A DNA stretch of 64,000 bases from positions 124,001 through 188,000 of the forward strand of contig NW_024104449.1 of assembly GCF_003945595.2 (NCBI RefSeq), given 5' to 3'. The DNA comes from Pipra filicauda. Taxonomy: Eukaryota; Chordata; Aves; Passeriformes; Pipridae. Below are positions 35,746-50,300 of this stretch, piece after piece (positions within the stretch are counted from its first letter, which is position 1; every line of letters starts with the position of its first letter). A program made the translations under genes and the position numbers. A model generated the notes under the pieces. The model was not told where the DNA came from. It did not search any database and saw nothing but the letters and a program-made list of their open reading frames with translations.

Positions 35746-38700
35746 CTATAATGAAGTCACTATAATAATAGAAACCTTTCCTTATCCTCAGACACAGGAG
35801 GATGTGAATGCAGAATGGACAGAAGAGACTGGTTCTGCCATTGAGTTCTATCTTCCACAGGGTTGGGGAACCACATCTGAGGTGGTTGGTTTAGCAGATT
35901 TTTTTAGTCCATTCGTCTCAATCTATCAGAGACTACAAAGCACACACCTGGTGCTGAATTTAGATCTGGTAACAGTACAAAATCAGTACCACATTCAAAT
36001 GCCTTGGTATTATTTTTTTGATGTGAATAATATTCAGTAATTGAAAAACTGAAGGGAAAAGAATAAACATGTCAAATTTTATAAAAAAAGGGGAAATTTG
36101 TTCTTTCTTATAACTTCCAGCAGCCATCGGAAGCCCCAAACAAATGTCGTTATTATATACAATATAAACCAAAGATGACCAAGGAGTTGAAGGTGGTGTC
36201 TTCCTTCTGCTGTCCTCGCTGTCAGCATACCAACAAAGTTACCACATACGGACTCAAGACCAAAGCTTAAAATGATTCTGCTGTTTTCCAAAAATGAGTA
36301 TATTTATATTTCCTGGTTTTTTTTTGGTTTGGTTTGCTTTGTTTTTTTTGCCTCTGCTACCACAATGAGTCCAGCAGTTGTAACATAGATGAAAGGAAAC
36401 AAAGAATAGAAGGATTTCTAATTCTGTTTCCAGATATTTTTGGAGGATATCACAGAAATTCCTGTGACTTTTACTGAATTTTTTCTATAACTGGGTAACT
36501 TTTTTTTTAGGTTTCACAATTTGGATAATTTTTACTCTCATGCAGTGTCTGAAATCCTAACTCACTCTTTCACCTCGTATGTTAGACCAGTGACTCTTTA
36601 TGTAACATCTGGAGGATTATTTATTTAGAGATACTCTTACTTATTCATGTGTAAAGCATCAGTGGAATGCTTTCCATTCAAAAACAAAACTTCTGATAGT
36701 TTAGAGTTTATGGTACAACTCATATTTATTTAGCTGCTATTTACATTTATTTCCTGAAGTTGCATAATGATAGCTATATAAATCTTGCTTCAGGAGGTTG
36801 AAGTGCATCACAGAAACAATTACATAAGCTCTTTTGTGAATGTTTTGTTCTTGAACTGTTTCCCTTGTTCGTCTCATTTTTAAAAGGTACAAATTTGGAA
36901 AACAAGGATCTCACAAGTTTGTGAAAACTCAACCTGACCACCAAAGATATTTGCTGACATCCTACCATCATGTTTAGTGGTTATTATGATGTTAAGGAAT
37001 GCTTTAAATCTTTGTTGCCAATATGAAATTATATGAATTGTACTTATTTGCAGCAGATTTGATGTTGGCCTATTGTGTAAATTGAGAACTTAGCATAAAA
37101 GCCTCAGTAATGTCACTGCTCCAGAAATACTGCAAAAAAGGAAAGAATCTCTTTAGCTTCAGTGAGGTTTTGATTAGGATCTGTATCCATTCCAGTCTTT
37201 AGAAACAAACATAAACCCATCAGCAACAACCTTTAGACTATTGATCCATGGCAGTAGATGAGATATTTTAGAGCAAAATTCAGGAAATAATTTGACTGCA
37301 ACCATTATGCTGTGTTCCTATAGAAGGTGTATATAACAAAGATAATTTACACTGATTTACAATTATTTTTTTTATATTAACTTTCAGTCCTGGTTGTCAG
37401 AACGTGTGCAGAATTTTAGGATAGAGCCAGCATATGTGACAGTAAAAAGTTGCTTGTGTTTCAAAACACTGATATGCACTGTAGCTTTGAGATACTAATT
37501 CTGAGGCCTAATTCCAGAGGTTTTTGGAATATGTAGAAAGGAAGCCTTTTAACTTTATTTTTGTAAGGATACTGGCAAAAGCAGATGGCAGAACAGTAAA
37601 AATGAATATTTCTGTTTTTCTGATTGTCAGAAATTGATTAATGCTTTGAAATACAATTTAAATTAGATTTAGATTTTTAAATTAAAAAGGAGATAATGAT
37701 TCTGCACTCTACCTGTGCAGCTCCCTTCATTATGGGTGGTAAAATCATCACAAAAGAACACAAAATCAGAACTAAAAGAAAATGTAAACTGAGGACAACC
37801 TCAGGGAATCAATCTCCTGACTTCAAAAGTCTAACTTATTCACAGAAGAGACTGAGAACTGAGTCTTATTTGTAGCAATCATGATGATCCAGTCAGTAAA
37901 TATCTACTTGCAAAGGATAAGATTTTTTTTCTCATTATGGCTTCAGCTAGTTCTGGGTAACACCAGGTATATACAAGATCTTTATTCCTCTTGTTCATAC
38001 TGCTCTGCAGAGATCTGCAGCTATTGCATGGACAGCTAGGACCGAATTTTGGGCTGCAAGCAGACAGAACATAATTACAGAGATACAGCAGTGAGTTGAT
38101 GTGAACCTGCTCTAGCATGTTAGTCTGATGCTGCTGGAAGTCAGGAATGGTGCTGTGAAGCAGCAGCATCCTGATATGCTTGGACTGTACTACACCACTA
38201 ATTGGTGCTACACCACTTTAGACTATACCAGTGTGAATCAATGGCAGTTCTGTGTTTCATTGCTAAGGGTGGAGATTCCTAAAGTCCAAGAAGCCTAGGC
38301 CTGAGGATGCTATCCCTTAGAGCCTCTCAAAATGTTTTTAACTTAAAAAGACAGAAAAAGAGACAATAGATTATCTGGAAAGTAAAACAATGAGATTCTT
38401 TTCCCCTTAAACTCTGAAGAATTTAATTTTTCTAGGGAAATATCCTGTTAATAGTCTTTCAGATGTCACAGTTAATACCTTTATGTTTTGGGAAAAGGAA
38501 GACACAACTGGGTTCTCTGGCTGGACCTGACATTTCTGCTGTCATTAAAATCTGATTCTATTGCTGAAAGCAAAGCAAGATAAGAAAACCAAAGAGGCAG
38601 AAACGAGTGTGGAAGTAGCAAACACAGACTCTGAGTTTCCGACTCTCAGAGAAACAAAGCTACAGTCACTACAAAACTTGGCAATCTTACTAGTTCACTC

Positions 38701-41069
38701 AACACAGCTTTTAGCTTCCTCTGAAGACACTGGATGACACCAGTGCTTCGTAAGACACTCTGTGATCTATCTATATTGGACTTTTCTGAGGCAAATGCTG
38801 AAAAATGTGACAGAGCAAAGGGAAACAAGGTGTGAAGGAGGTGGTAGTCAAGAGAGGGGTAAGCAGGGGAAAAGTAGCACCAGGAAAGAAGGAATCACGT
38901 CTGAGTTGAAGTTTGGTGCTCTCCTGACACTGATGGAAGCTGTAATGCCCAAAGGTCCATCTTCCTGCTGTTCCGAGATTGTTTAAAGAAGTTATGTGTT
39001 GTGGCATAGTTTTGGTTATTTTTGATCCCAAAAACTTCCATTTTTGGAAGGTTGCTAAAGAGGTATGGTTTGAATAGTCAGTAATTTCATTCATCATTAA
39101 TTACTTCCAGTACTTCTTTTGGGCTTACTGATTTCTTGCCCCATTCTCATATTTTTTTCTAGCATTTTTTAATGCAGCTCCTGGATAGCATTGTCAGACC
39201 ATTATGTTAGATTAATTCAGTCTTTATAAACAGTGTCCTGTAACAGTCTTAGGTCCTTATGGGATCTCATTGAAGTTTGCATGAAATCAACCAGCACTGC
39301 TGGTTTGTCAGAAACAAGGAGTTTATTTGTGAGAGTTATTTTGTATCCTGAGGCTCTCTTGTCTCTAATGTCTAATGCTCTGCCTTCCTGACATCATCTT
39401 GGACAAGACAAGGTTTTTGGTGCTTTCTTTCTTTGAAGATGTTAGCAGCATATTGCCTAATCTCTAGCAGCAGATGCTTGTCTGGGCTGAAAACCCAAAA
39501 ACTTTGATGAGGCTGTGTTGCTTGTTAGTGACCTTGTTTTCTATCATGGTGAAGCTCAAGCATATCCAACTAGTTTGATGTGCTGACTCTCTTCAGCTGT
39601 AGTGTCTTTGTATGTTCATCATGTCTCTTGTTCAATAGCCATGTCCATCTCATTCCAGAGTGGATGGTTTTATTCACATGGCAAATAGTATCGGCATTGT
39701 TAAGGGTTATTTGTCAAAGGTTTTAATCTGTCTCCTAGAGCTTTGGACTTCAATCCTAGTGACAATCTGGTTTGTGTTACAGACCCAGCTTGTTATCCTT
39801 TCTCCTCTTGATTTGTCTATATGAGAATTTTGTTCTTCAGTTTCACATCACCCCCAAGCTCTTCCATAGGTTGGCCTTCTTTCCACACTCTGTTTAAGCA
39901 GACATCTTTCATTTGTTTCACTTTTATGTGGCATTACTCTTTCTACTTCTTAAGCATGGTTCTGTAGCTAGCCTTCTCTGCCAGAAACAAATGAAAATTG
40001 ATGAACACAACAAATGCTTTAGAAGAGTCTACACTCTGAAGCCTGCCTTTTGCTGGACTCCTCTACTGGCAGATACAGAATGAAACACTATAAATGCTTT
40101 CCAAAAGTTCTTTATTTTGCGGAGACTTTAACTTGGTGGTCATAATGGGAGGAGAGAGTAGCTGGAGGTATGTTTAATTGTAGTCTTATTTTTCCCCACA
40201 TACAATATCTGGTATGTAAAGGGGGATTGTCTTTTCTCCTCCAACTAATGCTCAATTACCTCTCAGCGATTGTCAGAAATCTGCTTTATTCTGTGTTCTG
40301 TGTCTGTACTTTAGGATAACAAGAGCTTCTCTGCCTGTGTTCCAGACTGCAGTGCAGTGTACAGATATAGAGGTAGCTTTGCATGTGCTACCTCAGGTAC
40401 CAAAAGAGATCAAAAGACTGCTTCAGGTTAATTAACCCACTTGTTGTTAGTTTGGGCAGAAGAAAGAAATTTCATATATTTTTTTCTCACTCACTGATGT
40501 CCTTAAATACTACAGTCACAGAGAGCAGAAGGAAATCTTAACAGAGGAAAATAAGACAAAGAAGAGAAGGTAATGTAGGTTTGTTACGAATGACTCATGA
40601 CAGGTTAAATTATGTGTTTGGTGGTTATCTTAAAGAAGGAAAGAAATGCAGTGCCCATGCTGGGTTTTTGCTTGTGTGAAGTTTTCCTTTGAAAAGCTCA
40701 GGTATGTGGTGGAGCTGTAGCTGCCATAGTGAGACTCTAGTCTATTCTGACTAATATAACATAATAATATAATAAATATAATCAGTAATTGCTATTTATT
40801 CATTACCAGGACATGCTGATGTGTGAGGACTGTACTCAAAGGTTGTAAATGTTTCTCAGAACTTTAATTATTACTTCTTCACAAAAATAGTCTGAAGAGG
40901 GTTATAAATGTTTTGTAGAACACAGCTGAAAAATACTGTATGTGTGATAACTGTAGAAACAGACTGAAGTCAATTAAGTGAAGTTTCAAATGCAAACATA
41001 GCATGTTTCACATTAGAAAAAATAAATATAGAATGTGGGAAATCTTTTAGGACGTCTAACCCATGGAAA
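35746..41069. other. Unique non-coding DNA
   Basis: AT-rich, no open frame above about 110 codons and none with family motifs. A T/G-rich homopolymer stretch lies near 36,315-36,350. I see nothing else in it. Confidence 0.7.
40752..40783. repeat. AT-rich (AATAT) low-complexity tract
   Basis: Short run of TAATATAACATAATAATATA type sequence. Confidence 0.75.
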
Positions 41070-41390
41070 ACTATCTGGGGATTATAGTTGATGGTGATTT
41101 AAGTTGGTAAACAGTGCATTGCTAATGAGAAAAATAGCTACTATTGTACTTCATTGAACTATCAAGGGTATTATTATATGCGAGGCAAGTGTTCTTAGCT
41201 TGCTGTGGTCAACACATGATTTGTAGTAGTGTGGTCAGTTCCAGGCAACATGTTTTAAAAGAGACCCAGACATGCTGGAGAGAGACCAGAGGAAAGCAGA
41301 TGATGTGATAGATGTTTTGGAAATGAAGATTTGTGTGGAAAAAAAGGAAGAATATGTAATGTAGAGATGACTGATAGGAACATGGGACCT
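41070..41390 (+). mobile_element. Ancient CR1-like fragment
   Basis: A strongly diverged segment that still follows the order of CR1 ORF2 C-terminal DNA: ATCTGGGGATTATAGTTGATG (compare GACCTGGGAGTTTGGATTGA in the young copy), then AGTGTGGTCAGTTCCAGGCA, then CATGCTGGAGAGAGACCAGAGG (compare GTGCTGGAGCAGGTCCAGAG). No terminal octamers are seen, and the 3' limit is uncertain; it may continue towards 41,600. Low sequence identity means I rely on order and spacing. Confidence 0.5.
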
Positions 41391-44300
41391 GACTATCTCA
41401 CATCAAAACAGTTTTACAAGAAGCAGCAGCATAATTGTTCATATTAATGCAGGAAGATGGTAGAAGTAGTTAAGGATGGAGCAGGAATGAAAGCATAAAT
41501 TGAGAAGGGAAGGTTTTTGTTAGAGGAATGGAACAAAAAAGACAGCTGCTGAGGAAGGGTATGAAACTGCTGTTGTGGGATGAATTTCCAGCTAACTGTC
41601 CATCCATCAAGGACAGCTTCTGGGCTTAAAAAATATTTCTCCAAAGATGCAGGTGGCTGAGTTACACAGTCCTCAGTTACTTTCAGATCCTGAAATTGAC
41701 TTGGCTTTCCCCCCCTTGTTTGTCATCATCAATCCTTACCTCTTCTTCCTGCCTCAGGCATAGTTCCAGCTGTTTTGTGTCAGTGAAGCTCTTGGCTATT
41801 TGAGTGACTTAAGTTCAAGGATTGGCATTAATGGAGGCCCTGAAACTACTCCTGTGTAAAAACCTGGGTACATGGATCTGCTTAGGATGTTGGGAAGCAT
41901 TAGTAAAAGCTTTCAAGTGCTTTAGGTGGTGAAAGAATTATCCAGCAACTAATGAAACTTTGCAATCAGAAGGGACATGGCTGCCACAATACAGTGTCTT
42001 TTGGCTATAAGCCTCACAGCCAGTCTAATTAGTACCAGGCCATGACATGCTGAGGAGATGTCTGGTTTGAGGGTCCAAGCATGGTTTCTGCACAGCTTTA
42101 CTCCATTCTGTGAGTACGTGCTAGCATGTTTGGCCCTAACTTTGAGGTCTCCACCTCATTCTCTATTGTACTATGTAAACATAATCCCCATTTTCCCGAA
42201 CTGACTGAGAATTAAGTGTCTGTGTGCAGAATCTGTCTGTCCTGTAGTTCTTCTCCCATCTGCTAGAGCCTAGTCTTTTGAAACAGATCTCTCAGTGATT
42301 CATAATATAAGTTATTGCCATCACACTATAGGACTTGCTGATATGCAGTCATCTAAGTTTGCAGAGCAGCTCTGTTAGACTATTTATATAATATAACCCG
42401 AGAAATAAAAGCTACAGGCTCAGGAACTGGATTTCTACAGGTCTGTAATCTGTATGGAACTTGCCCTTTTGAAAATACTTTTAATATTGATAGATTAATC
42501 CTTGCATCAGCTCAGTCAATCAGGGAAGAATTTTATCCCAAGTCTCCCAAGTGGAGATAGTGTGATGAAATGTTTTAAGGAATTGCCAGCTCTCCAGACA
42601 GTGTTTTGGCTCCCATACCTTGCATTTTTCCTTCAAACATTCTGAACATTAAGATAAAAGGAAAATATGTAATAGGAAAAAAACCTGGGGGACAAATGCT
42701 CATCTGATGCAAATCAGCACTGGAATGGAACAATACTGGTGTTCCCTGTTCAGTATCTGGCTCTTTCTTGGCAGTGTCCTACAGAAATGTGTTGTTTTTC
42801 CCTTTTACAAGGCTAAAACTTTCCTGTATCAACATACCCTAGCCCTGTATTTCTGACTTTTATCTAATTTTAATGGAACTGTAAAAGCTTTTTTTTTCCC
42901 AGCTAAAACTTGACCATCAGAAGTTGAGTGCATGAAACACGAGGAAATCTCAAGGCACCTGAGAAAGGCAATTTGATGATTATTGAGATAAAAGAGAACA
43001 AACAATAATAAAAGCTGAAGACACTTTATGAGCACTTTTCATTAACATTACAACTTCAGAGCATTTTGTGGCATTTTATTATTTAAATTTCCAGGTCAGT
43101 GGTCAGAAGGCTGAATTATACTATGTATGAAATATCAAAAAAGGAAAGAAAGGAATTATAATAAAACATTCATGTGCATGTGCAGACATATTTAAATTTA
43201 CCCAAGTTTTGAGTGGATTTTTGGCCTTCTCAGACTATTTGTCAATGCCAGCACTGGTGTAGTCTAAACATCATAAATTGTCTTCTCTTCAGCTGCCTTA
43301 AAGTCACTTGACTGCAGCTTTAACTAGTGAGCTCTGTTTGTTGCTGCCAGCAACGCTTTACTTTCCCTTGCTGGGTTTCACGTATGCATTCAGGGGTATG
43401 TTCTTTTGCCAGTCAATTATTCTAAGTTATATGGACTCCCTAAGGGTAAGACAGACTTCACATTTGACTTCCTTTTCCCACTGAAGTATGGCAAGTGCAA
43501 ATATTACTGATACTACTGCTATCCTTTACTTTTCTCAGTTGCCAGGCTACCGTAAGAGACGAGATACAGAGCTGGAAGAACTTTTGGCTTGTGACACGGC
43601 CATTCTTTCGTTCAGAAAAAAAATTAAAGAAAATAACAGTAAGGTGCCCAGGAGAAATGTGGTATGTCCTGCACTTGGCTGTAAATGTATACCTGCCTTG
43701 TAAATTGAGGCTCTCCTTACAGTTTCCAGAATTTGTTACATGTGGACTGCTGTCAGTGTTTGCAGATGGCTTTTGTCACTGGGTGTGCTCCACACATCTA
43801 GCATTTGCCCTGAGAATAATTCTGTTGTTGGGCACTTTGTTATTTCAACAGTGTCAGCTTCTAAGGGAACAGTAACAATATGCAATCTGCTCTGATCACC
43901 CCCCTTTTGCTTTGCGACTTGCTGACTCGTGCTCTAGCCAGGCTAATCATGAGGTGAATTGGAGTGCCAGAAATTTGTCTTCCCCGGCTGCTGTGGAAGT
44001 GCTGCTCTGTTTTCCCTCAGCCCGGTTGTGCAATATGAGGCATGGTCTGCTCATAAGTTTGTTGCTTTGGTTTAATCTTGTGTCACGCTTATTTCTTGAT
44101 GTCTATAGTTAGCTTGATACTTCCTAGGAAAGCTTTTGAATCAGCTTTTGACTTTAATACTCTTGTTCCTGAGCTCCTATGTGAAGCCTAGAGCAGCAGG
44201 TAGCTGTAGCTGAAAGAAGTGTTCAAGATCTGCAACTGCTAGAATGGCTTTATGAAGCTATGAGAAAATAGGTGGTAATTTGGACATTTTTACACTTACC

Positions 44301-47300
44301 TTCAAAGACAATCTGCTCATACAGCCTGAGTGTGGAGTGGGCCGTAAGGGTATTTTACCATCTCCCCATGCTTTGAGCTTTGTCAATTTGTGCTTCAGGC
44401 CCAGGAAGCTCGGGATGGTTTTGTGCTTACCTCTTTGGGACACACACTGCTGTATTCTCGTATATGAAGCTGAGACAGATACCTGAAATTTCAGATTTTA
44501 AGCATCTTTCTTAAAACAGCCTCATTCGTTTCAAACCATTGTATCAGATGCAGTGGGAAAAATCCTGTTGTACACACTAACACAGTTGACATGCAGGCAT
44601 CGCAAAATCTTTTGTAGCTGGTTTAAATCAAGCAGTTTGAGCCACAACTTTTACTCTATGAAGAAAGTTATCCATACAGAAATGAAATGCTAAGAATAAC
44701 TATTTTGATGCAGAGTTTTATTTTCCATTGTAGTCACTGACTAGCGAAACTGATCTCAGCTTCCCAAGAAACATTTTATTAATTTTCTGGTTGCATTTTT
44801 GTCAGCATCCCAGTTCAACTTGGAGATTTTGTACTGATCGTAATTAGTTTCAGCTCGTATTTACTGGCAGGCATTTCTCCAAATCAGTGAAAATAAACAG
44901 GAGTGTAACAACATTTTTAAAAGAATGCAGAGTTTTTGCTTTTAGAAGGTCAGAAAACAAAACACAGACACAAAAATACACTAAGGCATCAAATGTGTAA
45001 TTTCAATACTGTAGACAAGAGGAAAATATTGCAGTTTTCAATCTCAACCAGCTGACTGCTAAGGATTATATCTGCTGCATGAATATCTTTTGATGGGAAA
45101 AAAAAATCCTGCCATAATAAGGACTGTAGCTGACAACTTAAAGCTCTTGCAGGGAGAATGAAGAAAAGTTCTGGATGTTAATAGATGCTTTTACTGATAA
45201 TGGCTTGAAGTTCATGAGTGATAGAAGTCTGTTATTTCTGGTGTAAGGTTATAAAGAGCATAATATGGTATTCATTAAAATAGGAAGCCAAAAATAACAT
45301 CTGTCTCTCATGAATAAGGGACATAGTCTCATTTTAGATCTCTTCATATTTGAAAACAGTATTTTTGCTAGAAAACCAGAGTTTTTGTACCCTTTAAAAA
45401 AACCAATAACATTAAATATCATAGTAATACGATCACACCGTTTTTGCACAAAGTGATAAAAACATACAAATATTGGTTGAACTTGCTTATAATAACTTTG
45501 CAATCTCCAGACGTGATTCTCATTGCCCAAGTAAGACTTTGTTTTTTTTTTTCAGTGGGTGACGTGAGTATTTCCCACATCTCCGTGAGAGAGAACTGGA
45601 TCTTTTAACCACTGATGTCTTTGGTTTCTGTGTAACATGGTTCATCCATGGGGACATCGGGTTCAGGCTGCCACTGTAACAACCTGAGCCTGTATGGAAT
45701 CAAATGCCTCTTAGGAGGTTCTCAGCATCTATGTTGTTGTCCTATGGTATAGTGCACATTACCTGTCCATCATGACTGGTAGTTGTTTATCAAATTCATG
45801 GATTTCAGTTGTCTGGAATTTTTTATAATGTCACGTACAATTCAACGATGCACTTCATGTAGAAAAAGAAGTATTTTAAAATAAGATTGGAATACTGCAG
45901 TCTGGTATTTTTGAGGAACAAAATTTCAGCAGACAGCCGTGTTCCCTTTGGTAACGTGCGTGGACTTGCTGCCACTGAAAACCCTTCTAAGGTAGCTTTA
46001 CCTCCTCTTGGAATTGAAATGCATCACATGAGAGACATTTCTCTTGTTTTGCTGGATAAAAGCAGAAGTTTTTTCTCAGGACGGCATGTTTTTTGGTTTA
46101 CTCAGAGTCAGTTATTCACTCTGATCTACTAACCATCACAAAATCATCATAGGCTCTGGTCCCGCTGCTGCACTCTGTGAAAGGAAGATGGGCTCTTTGT
46201 ACATCTGCATTGAAGCCCTACTGCAGTAACGTGCCACAGGAATGTCTGCTTTTTGTCCTTGCAGAAGCAAGCATCATGTTTTAGTAGCTAAGGTTATCTT
46301 CTGTAAGGCATTCTAGTTTAGTTTTTACAGGGTAGCTGTAGCCATTTTCTAGACCAGACTGAGAGCAAGTAAAAGCAAACTCTGTAAGGTGAATGCGTAA
46401 TTGGAAATATCCTCTAGAAAATGAAAGATCTGGCATGCAAGTTGGGTGCTGGTTACTCTCAGATGGGCAGCTTGCAGGCAGTCCATAAACTGATGGTGGG
46501 TCTGAGTGTGAATGCAGTTTGTTGGCTTATAGACCCTGCAGTAGCCTCCTGCTCCCCAGCTGATCTCTAAAAGTGGATGTAGAGGCAATGTTTGTGGCTT
46601 GTACAGTGCCTCGTCTGCTGAGTGTGTGTGAAACAATGTGCAATAAAGATGATGGATAGCAAATGTCATATTGCATTATAAATAAGAATTTTTCATGGTT
46701 CAGGACAAAAATGCATCAATCAATAGTAAACCCTTTTTCTGTTTGGAACACCTGTTACAATTAATTCTGGATAATCAGTTATATTTTTTTAATGAAAAAC
46801 AACAGCAACATGGACATGACTTTTCTTCAGCCTGATTTTCATTTTGATATTACACAAATCCTTTTGGTTTTGATTAAGGACTTTCAAGCTCTATAACAGA
46901 TCTATAACATAGGTCAGAGAATTTGGCTGACACAGGAAAAAGATAACTGATAAAGAATAGGTTATCTTAATTTGTTAGTCTGTGTTTTATTTCCTATTAT
47001 TTTTCTCCAATAGGAATTTAATTAGCCAGGCGTGGTTAAAATAAAAGTGTTGCTAAATAATGTTTTAAGTGGATTGTAATTTCATAACCTCAGTGTCCAT
47101 TTGGTAATAAAATATTATTTAAAAAGGCTCAGCAAAAATGGAGCACTGAAGCCACATGTTACTATCATTTAATCTCTACAAATTTAGCTTTGTCCAGGAC
47201 AAATCTCAAATCTGTCTGGAAGTAGTCAAAATTTTCTAATTTATATGCATAACCCAAATACAATAGGTTCAAAATTTGCACTACCAGGAAGCTTCTGAGG

Positions 47301-50300
47301 GCAATGTCAAGCTGGTTGGGTTCGTGTTGTGGTGCCTATCTTTTAGCCATTGTCCTGAATAGCAGAATTTGCAGTCCCAATGTAGGCAGCTAGGGATGTC
47401 TGCCTAGTACAAGGAAAGCACAGGAATCATCCTGGGACACTGAGGAAGGGGCTAATCAGAGAAGGTGAGGATGTGGGAAAACCTTCCATCCTACTCTGTC
47501 CCTCCAACAGGCTTAAGCAGCTAATTCTGAAGGAAGGTGCCTCTGTTTCTTCCTGGCATTCATAGCCATGAACCCTTTTCTGCAAGTAAGTGGGTGGCCA
47601 GGCCTTTCTCACATAAAGTGAAGCTGGAATAGGAGGAGGGGAAGGAACATGTGGTGCATTTGCACTTCTGGCCAACAGCTCAGTCAGCAGAGATCTGTCT
47701 GAAATAAAGAACTGTTATGTTCAAGCTCTTGCTCCAGTGGATATTTAATTATCTATGCAAAAATAGGTAATTATTTAGCTTTAGTCTGATGGCCTTTCAG
47801 TTCAGCAAACCATCCCAAATTAGACATTTGCACAGTTGTAATTTGCTCCATATCACAACCTCTTTAACAGGAGAGACAACATTTCTTGAAATGCTCAATA
47901 GTCTGGTGGTTAAAACCTTTTCTTGGAAGCTATCTTCAGATCCCTGCTCCAGTTTGTACCTTACATGGCCTTGAATTTGGTTCTTTTACATCCCAGTACT
48001 TCAGTTATAGAGCACTTCTGTCTACCGTAGAGCTTTAGGCTTCCAAATGAAAATAAGAAGGTGGTTCTGGCATGAAGTCTGCCATTTTGTGAGTGGTGAA
48101 GTGTGCTTACAGGACTCTTCCTTAAAATGCAGAGAGAACCTCATGAAATCTTAAACCACGGTTTAAGCCTGTGGTAGGAACTGAGATGCAGAGTACAGAC
48201 ACGATCTCTACAGCTATGTGGCCAGCAGCACAAAGGGATTTACCTAAGAGATATTTTGGTGAAAAATTTAAGGTTAAACATACACAGGCCAGTACAGACA
48301 CGCATCTTTCCTGCACTCAGCTATGGTAGTTGATATGGCTTGTGCACTGGAAGAGTATAGTTGCAGCAACCTGGTTTTCTATTTGAGCAAAAGGGAGACA
48401 TTTTTAGATGGTAAGCAGAGGACTGAAGACTTAAATTTTGCATGTAGGTACCATCTCTAAGTCATTTGAGAGTGAATATGAATGTGTCATATTGTTGTGT
48501 GTTCTATGGTTCTGAGCCACTCGTTAGAGGACGTCAGAGAAGGATTTGGTGTTATTAAGCTTCAGGATCTAGAATCCCTAGTTAACCAGTAGGACCTTTC
48601 TTTGTTACTTGCTGCAGAAAAAAAAAATGTCTCTGTATCAGAGGAACTTGAAATTTAAATATAGAATGAAAACAAAGAAATAGTAATTATGATCCTAGCA
48701 CACTAGTTATCCTAAGCCCTCTTGCTATCAAACTTTGGGTAGAATATGTGGAACATACAGTGAACTGAGGTAGGAAAAAGAGGTTATTTTGCTGGTACTT
48801 ACAGTTTGTGTGGGATATACTATTTGGGAAATCCCAGAGACATTAGAAATGTTAAGAAATCATACCAGCTGACAATCTGGGCAATTTGGAGGTAGTGGTA
48901 CTTTAAGAATACTAAAAGGCATTTTCAGTATTCATCTCTCTTGTCCCATTTGCCTCAATATCAAACCATATAGAATAAATAAAATCAGAAGCAGTTGTAT
49001 AGCATCTTATCTAAAGTGATTGTACAATAGATATTAAGTTATTATGTTAGTACTGTATAACTTTTGAGACTTAGCATGCATTAAAGTCAGCATTTTGTGC
49101 AAGGAGTGAATAATGTACAGAATATTATATGCCTTGCTCCCAAAGGGATTAGAACTCCCAGATCTAGAGGAAAGGGCCTTTGTTTCCCACCACTTTATTA
49201 ATCCTTTAAATCATAGTCCTCTATTCTAATCCATATCAGCTGTATTCTGAACAAAGAGTCTGTCCTTCTGGTAAGACTCATGGCTCTAACCTGTAGTCCA
49301 GCTTGCATGGAAAGAAGTAAGAAGTTGTTCTCACTGCATGTTTTAGATTTCAATTCACCCTGACACCTGGAAATCTTTTCATGGAAATCAAAGAATAATT
49401 TCCTAGGAGAATGATGTGTTGAAAAGCACTAAGGAGAAAATGTCAGTAATAACTTCATATTTTCTTGGATTTCTGTGGTTGTCACAGATTTAGCATTAGC
49501 CAGGGATAGCTTTTGTGTTGAATGTGACAGGAAAATTACTTTCATTCTTAATGTCAGAATGTGGAATTAGACTGTGTTCAGCTACGTTTATACTGTACGA
49601 TTTGGGTTTATTTAAAATTTAATTTAATAAAGATGGGTCAATTGCAGTAGCTAATACAGAGTTGAAGTTGCACAGGAAAAGGTTGAAGTACATAATCTGA
49701 AATACTCTGCATGGAACCTGTTTTCAATCTACTTTGAGACTAGTTTTTCATGTTGCTTTTAAGACTTGGAGAAGCAACAGTTTTTAAGAGACAAATAGTC
49801 AGTGCAGCATATTTTCTATTTAATTAAATGAACTTTGTGTACACATACAATGTGGATTCCAGATTCTTTAAATTTTACAGTGCTAAAGTCTGGTAAGATG
49901 CCAGAAGATGTTAATTGTGAAAGAGATACATTCCTAGAAAACACATAGTAGAGTGTCAGTGTTATAAAAGACAAACCCATTTCTTGTCCCTGTCTAGTAC
50001 AAATTTAACAGATTCCACAGGATGAAATCTGAGTATTTTGTGACAAGTCTGCAGTAAAAAGGCACAAAACCAAGACTGGGCTGGGAAAGGGAAACGAGTT
50101 AAAAAGAACTTACAATTACCATACTTTTGCTTATACATGCAACTGTGGGATGACATCGAAATACTTGTCAGGCACTAAAGAGACTTCCCAACAACTTCAT
50201 GAAGTTGCCTATTACATTCATTTTACAGATGGATTAGACTGAGAAAGCATGAAATTTAAATGGCATGGTCCCATGAGGAATCACTGGCAGAGCTGAGAAC

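Noticed and set aside
43495..43875. 126-codon frame beginning with a hydrophobic, signal-peptide-like stretch
   Set aside because: The start is in T-rich DNA and the rest shows no conserved cysteine pattern or family; no splice context.
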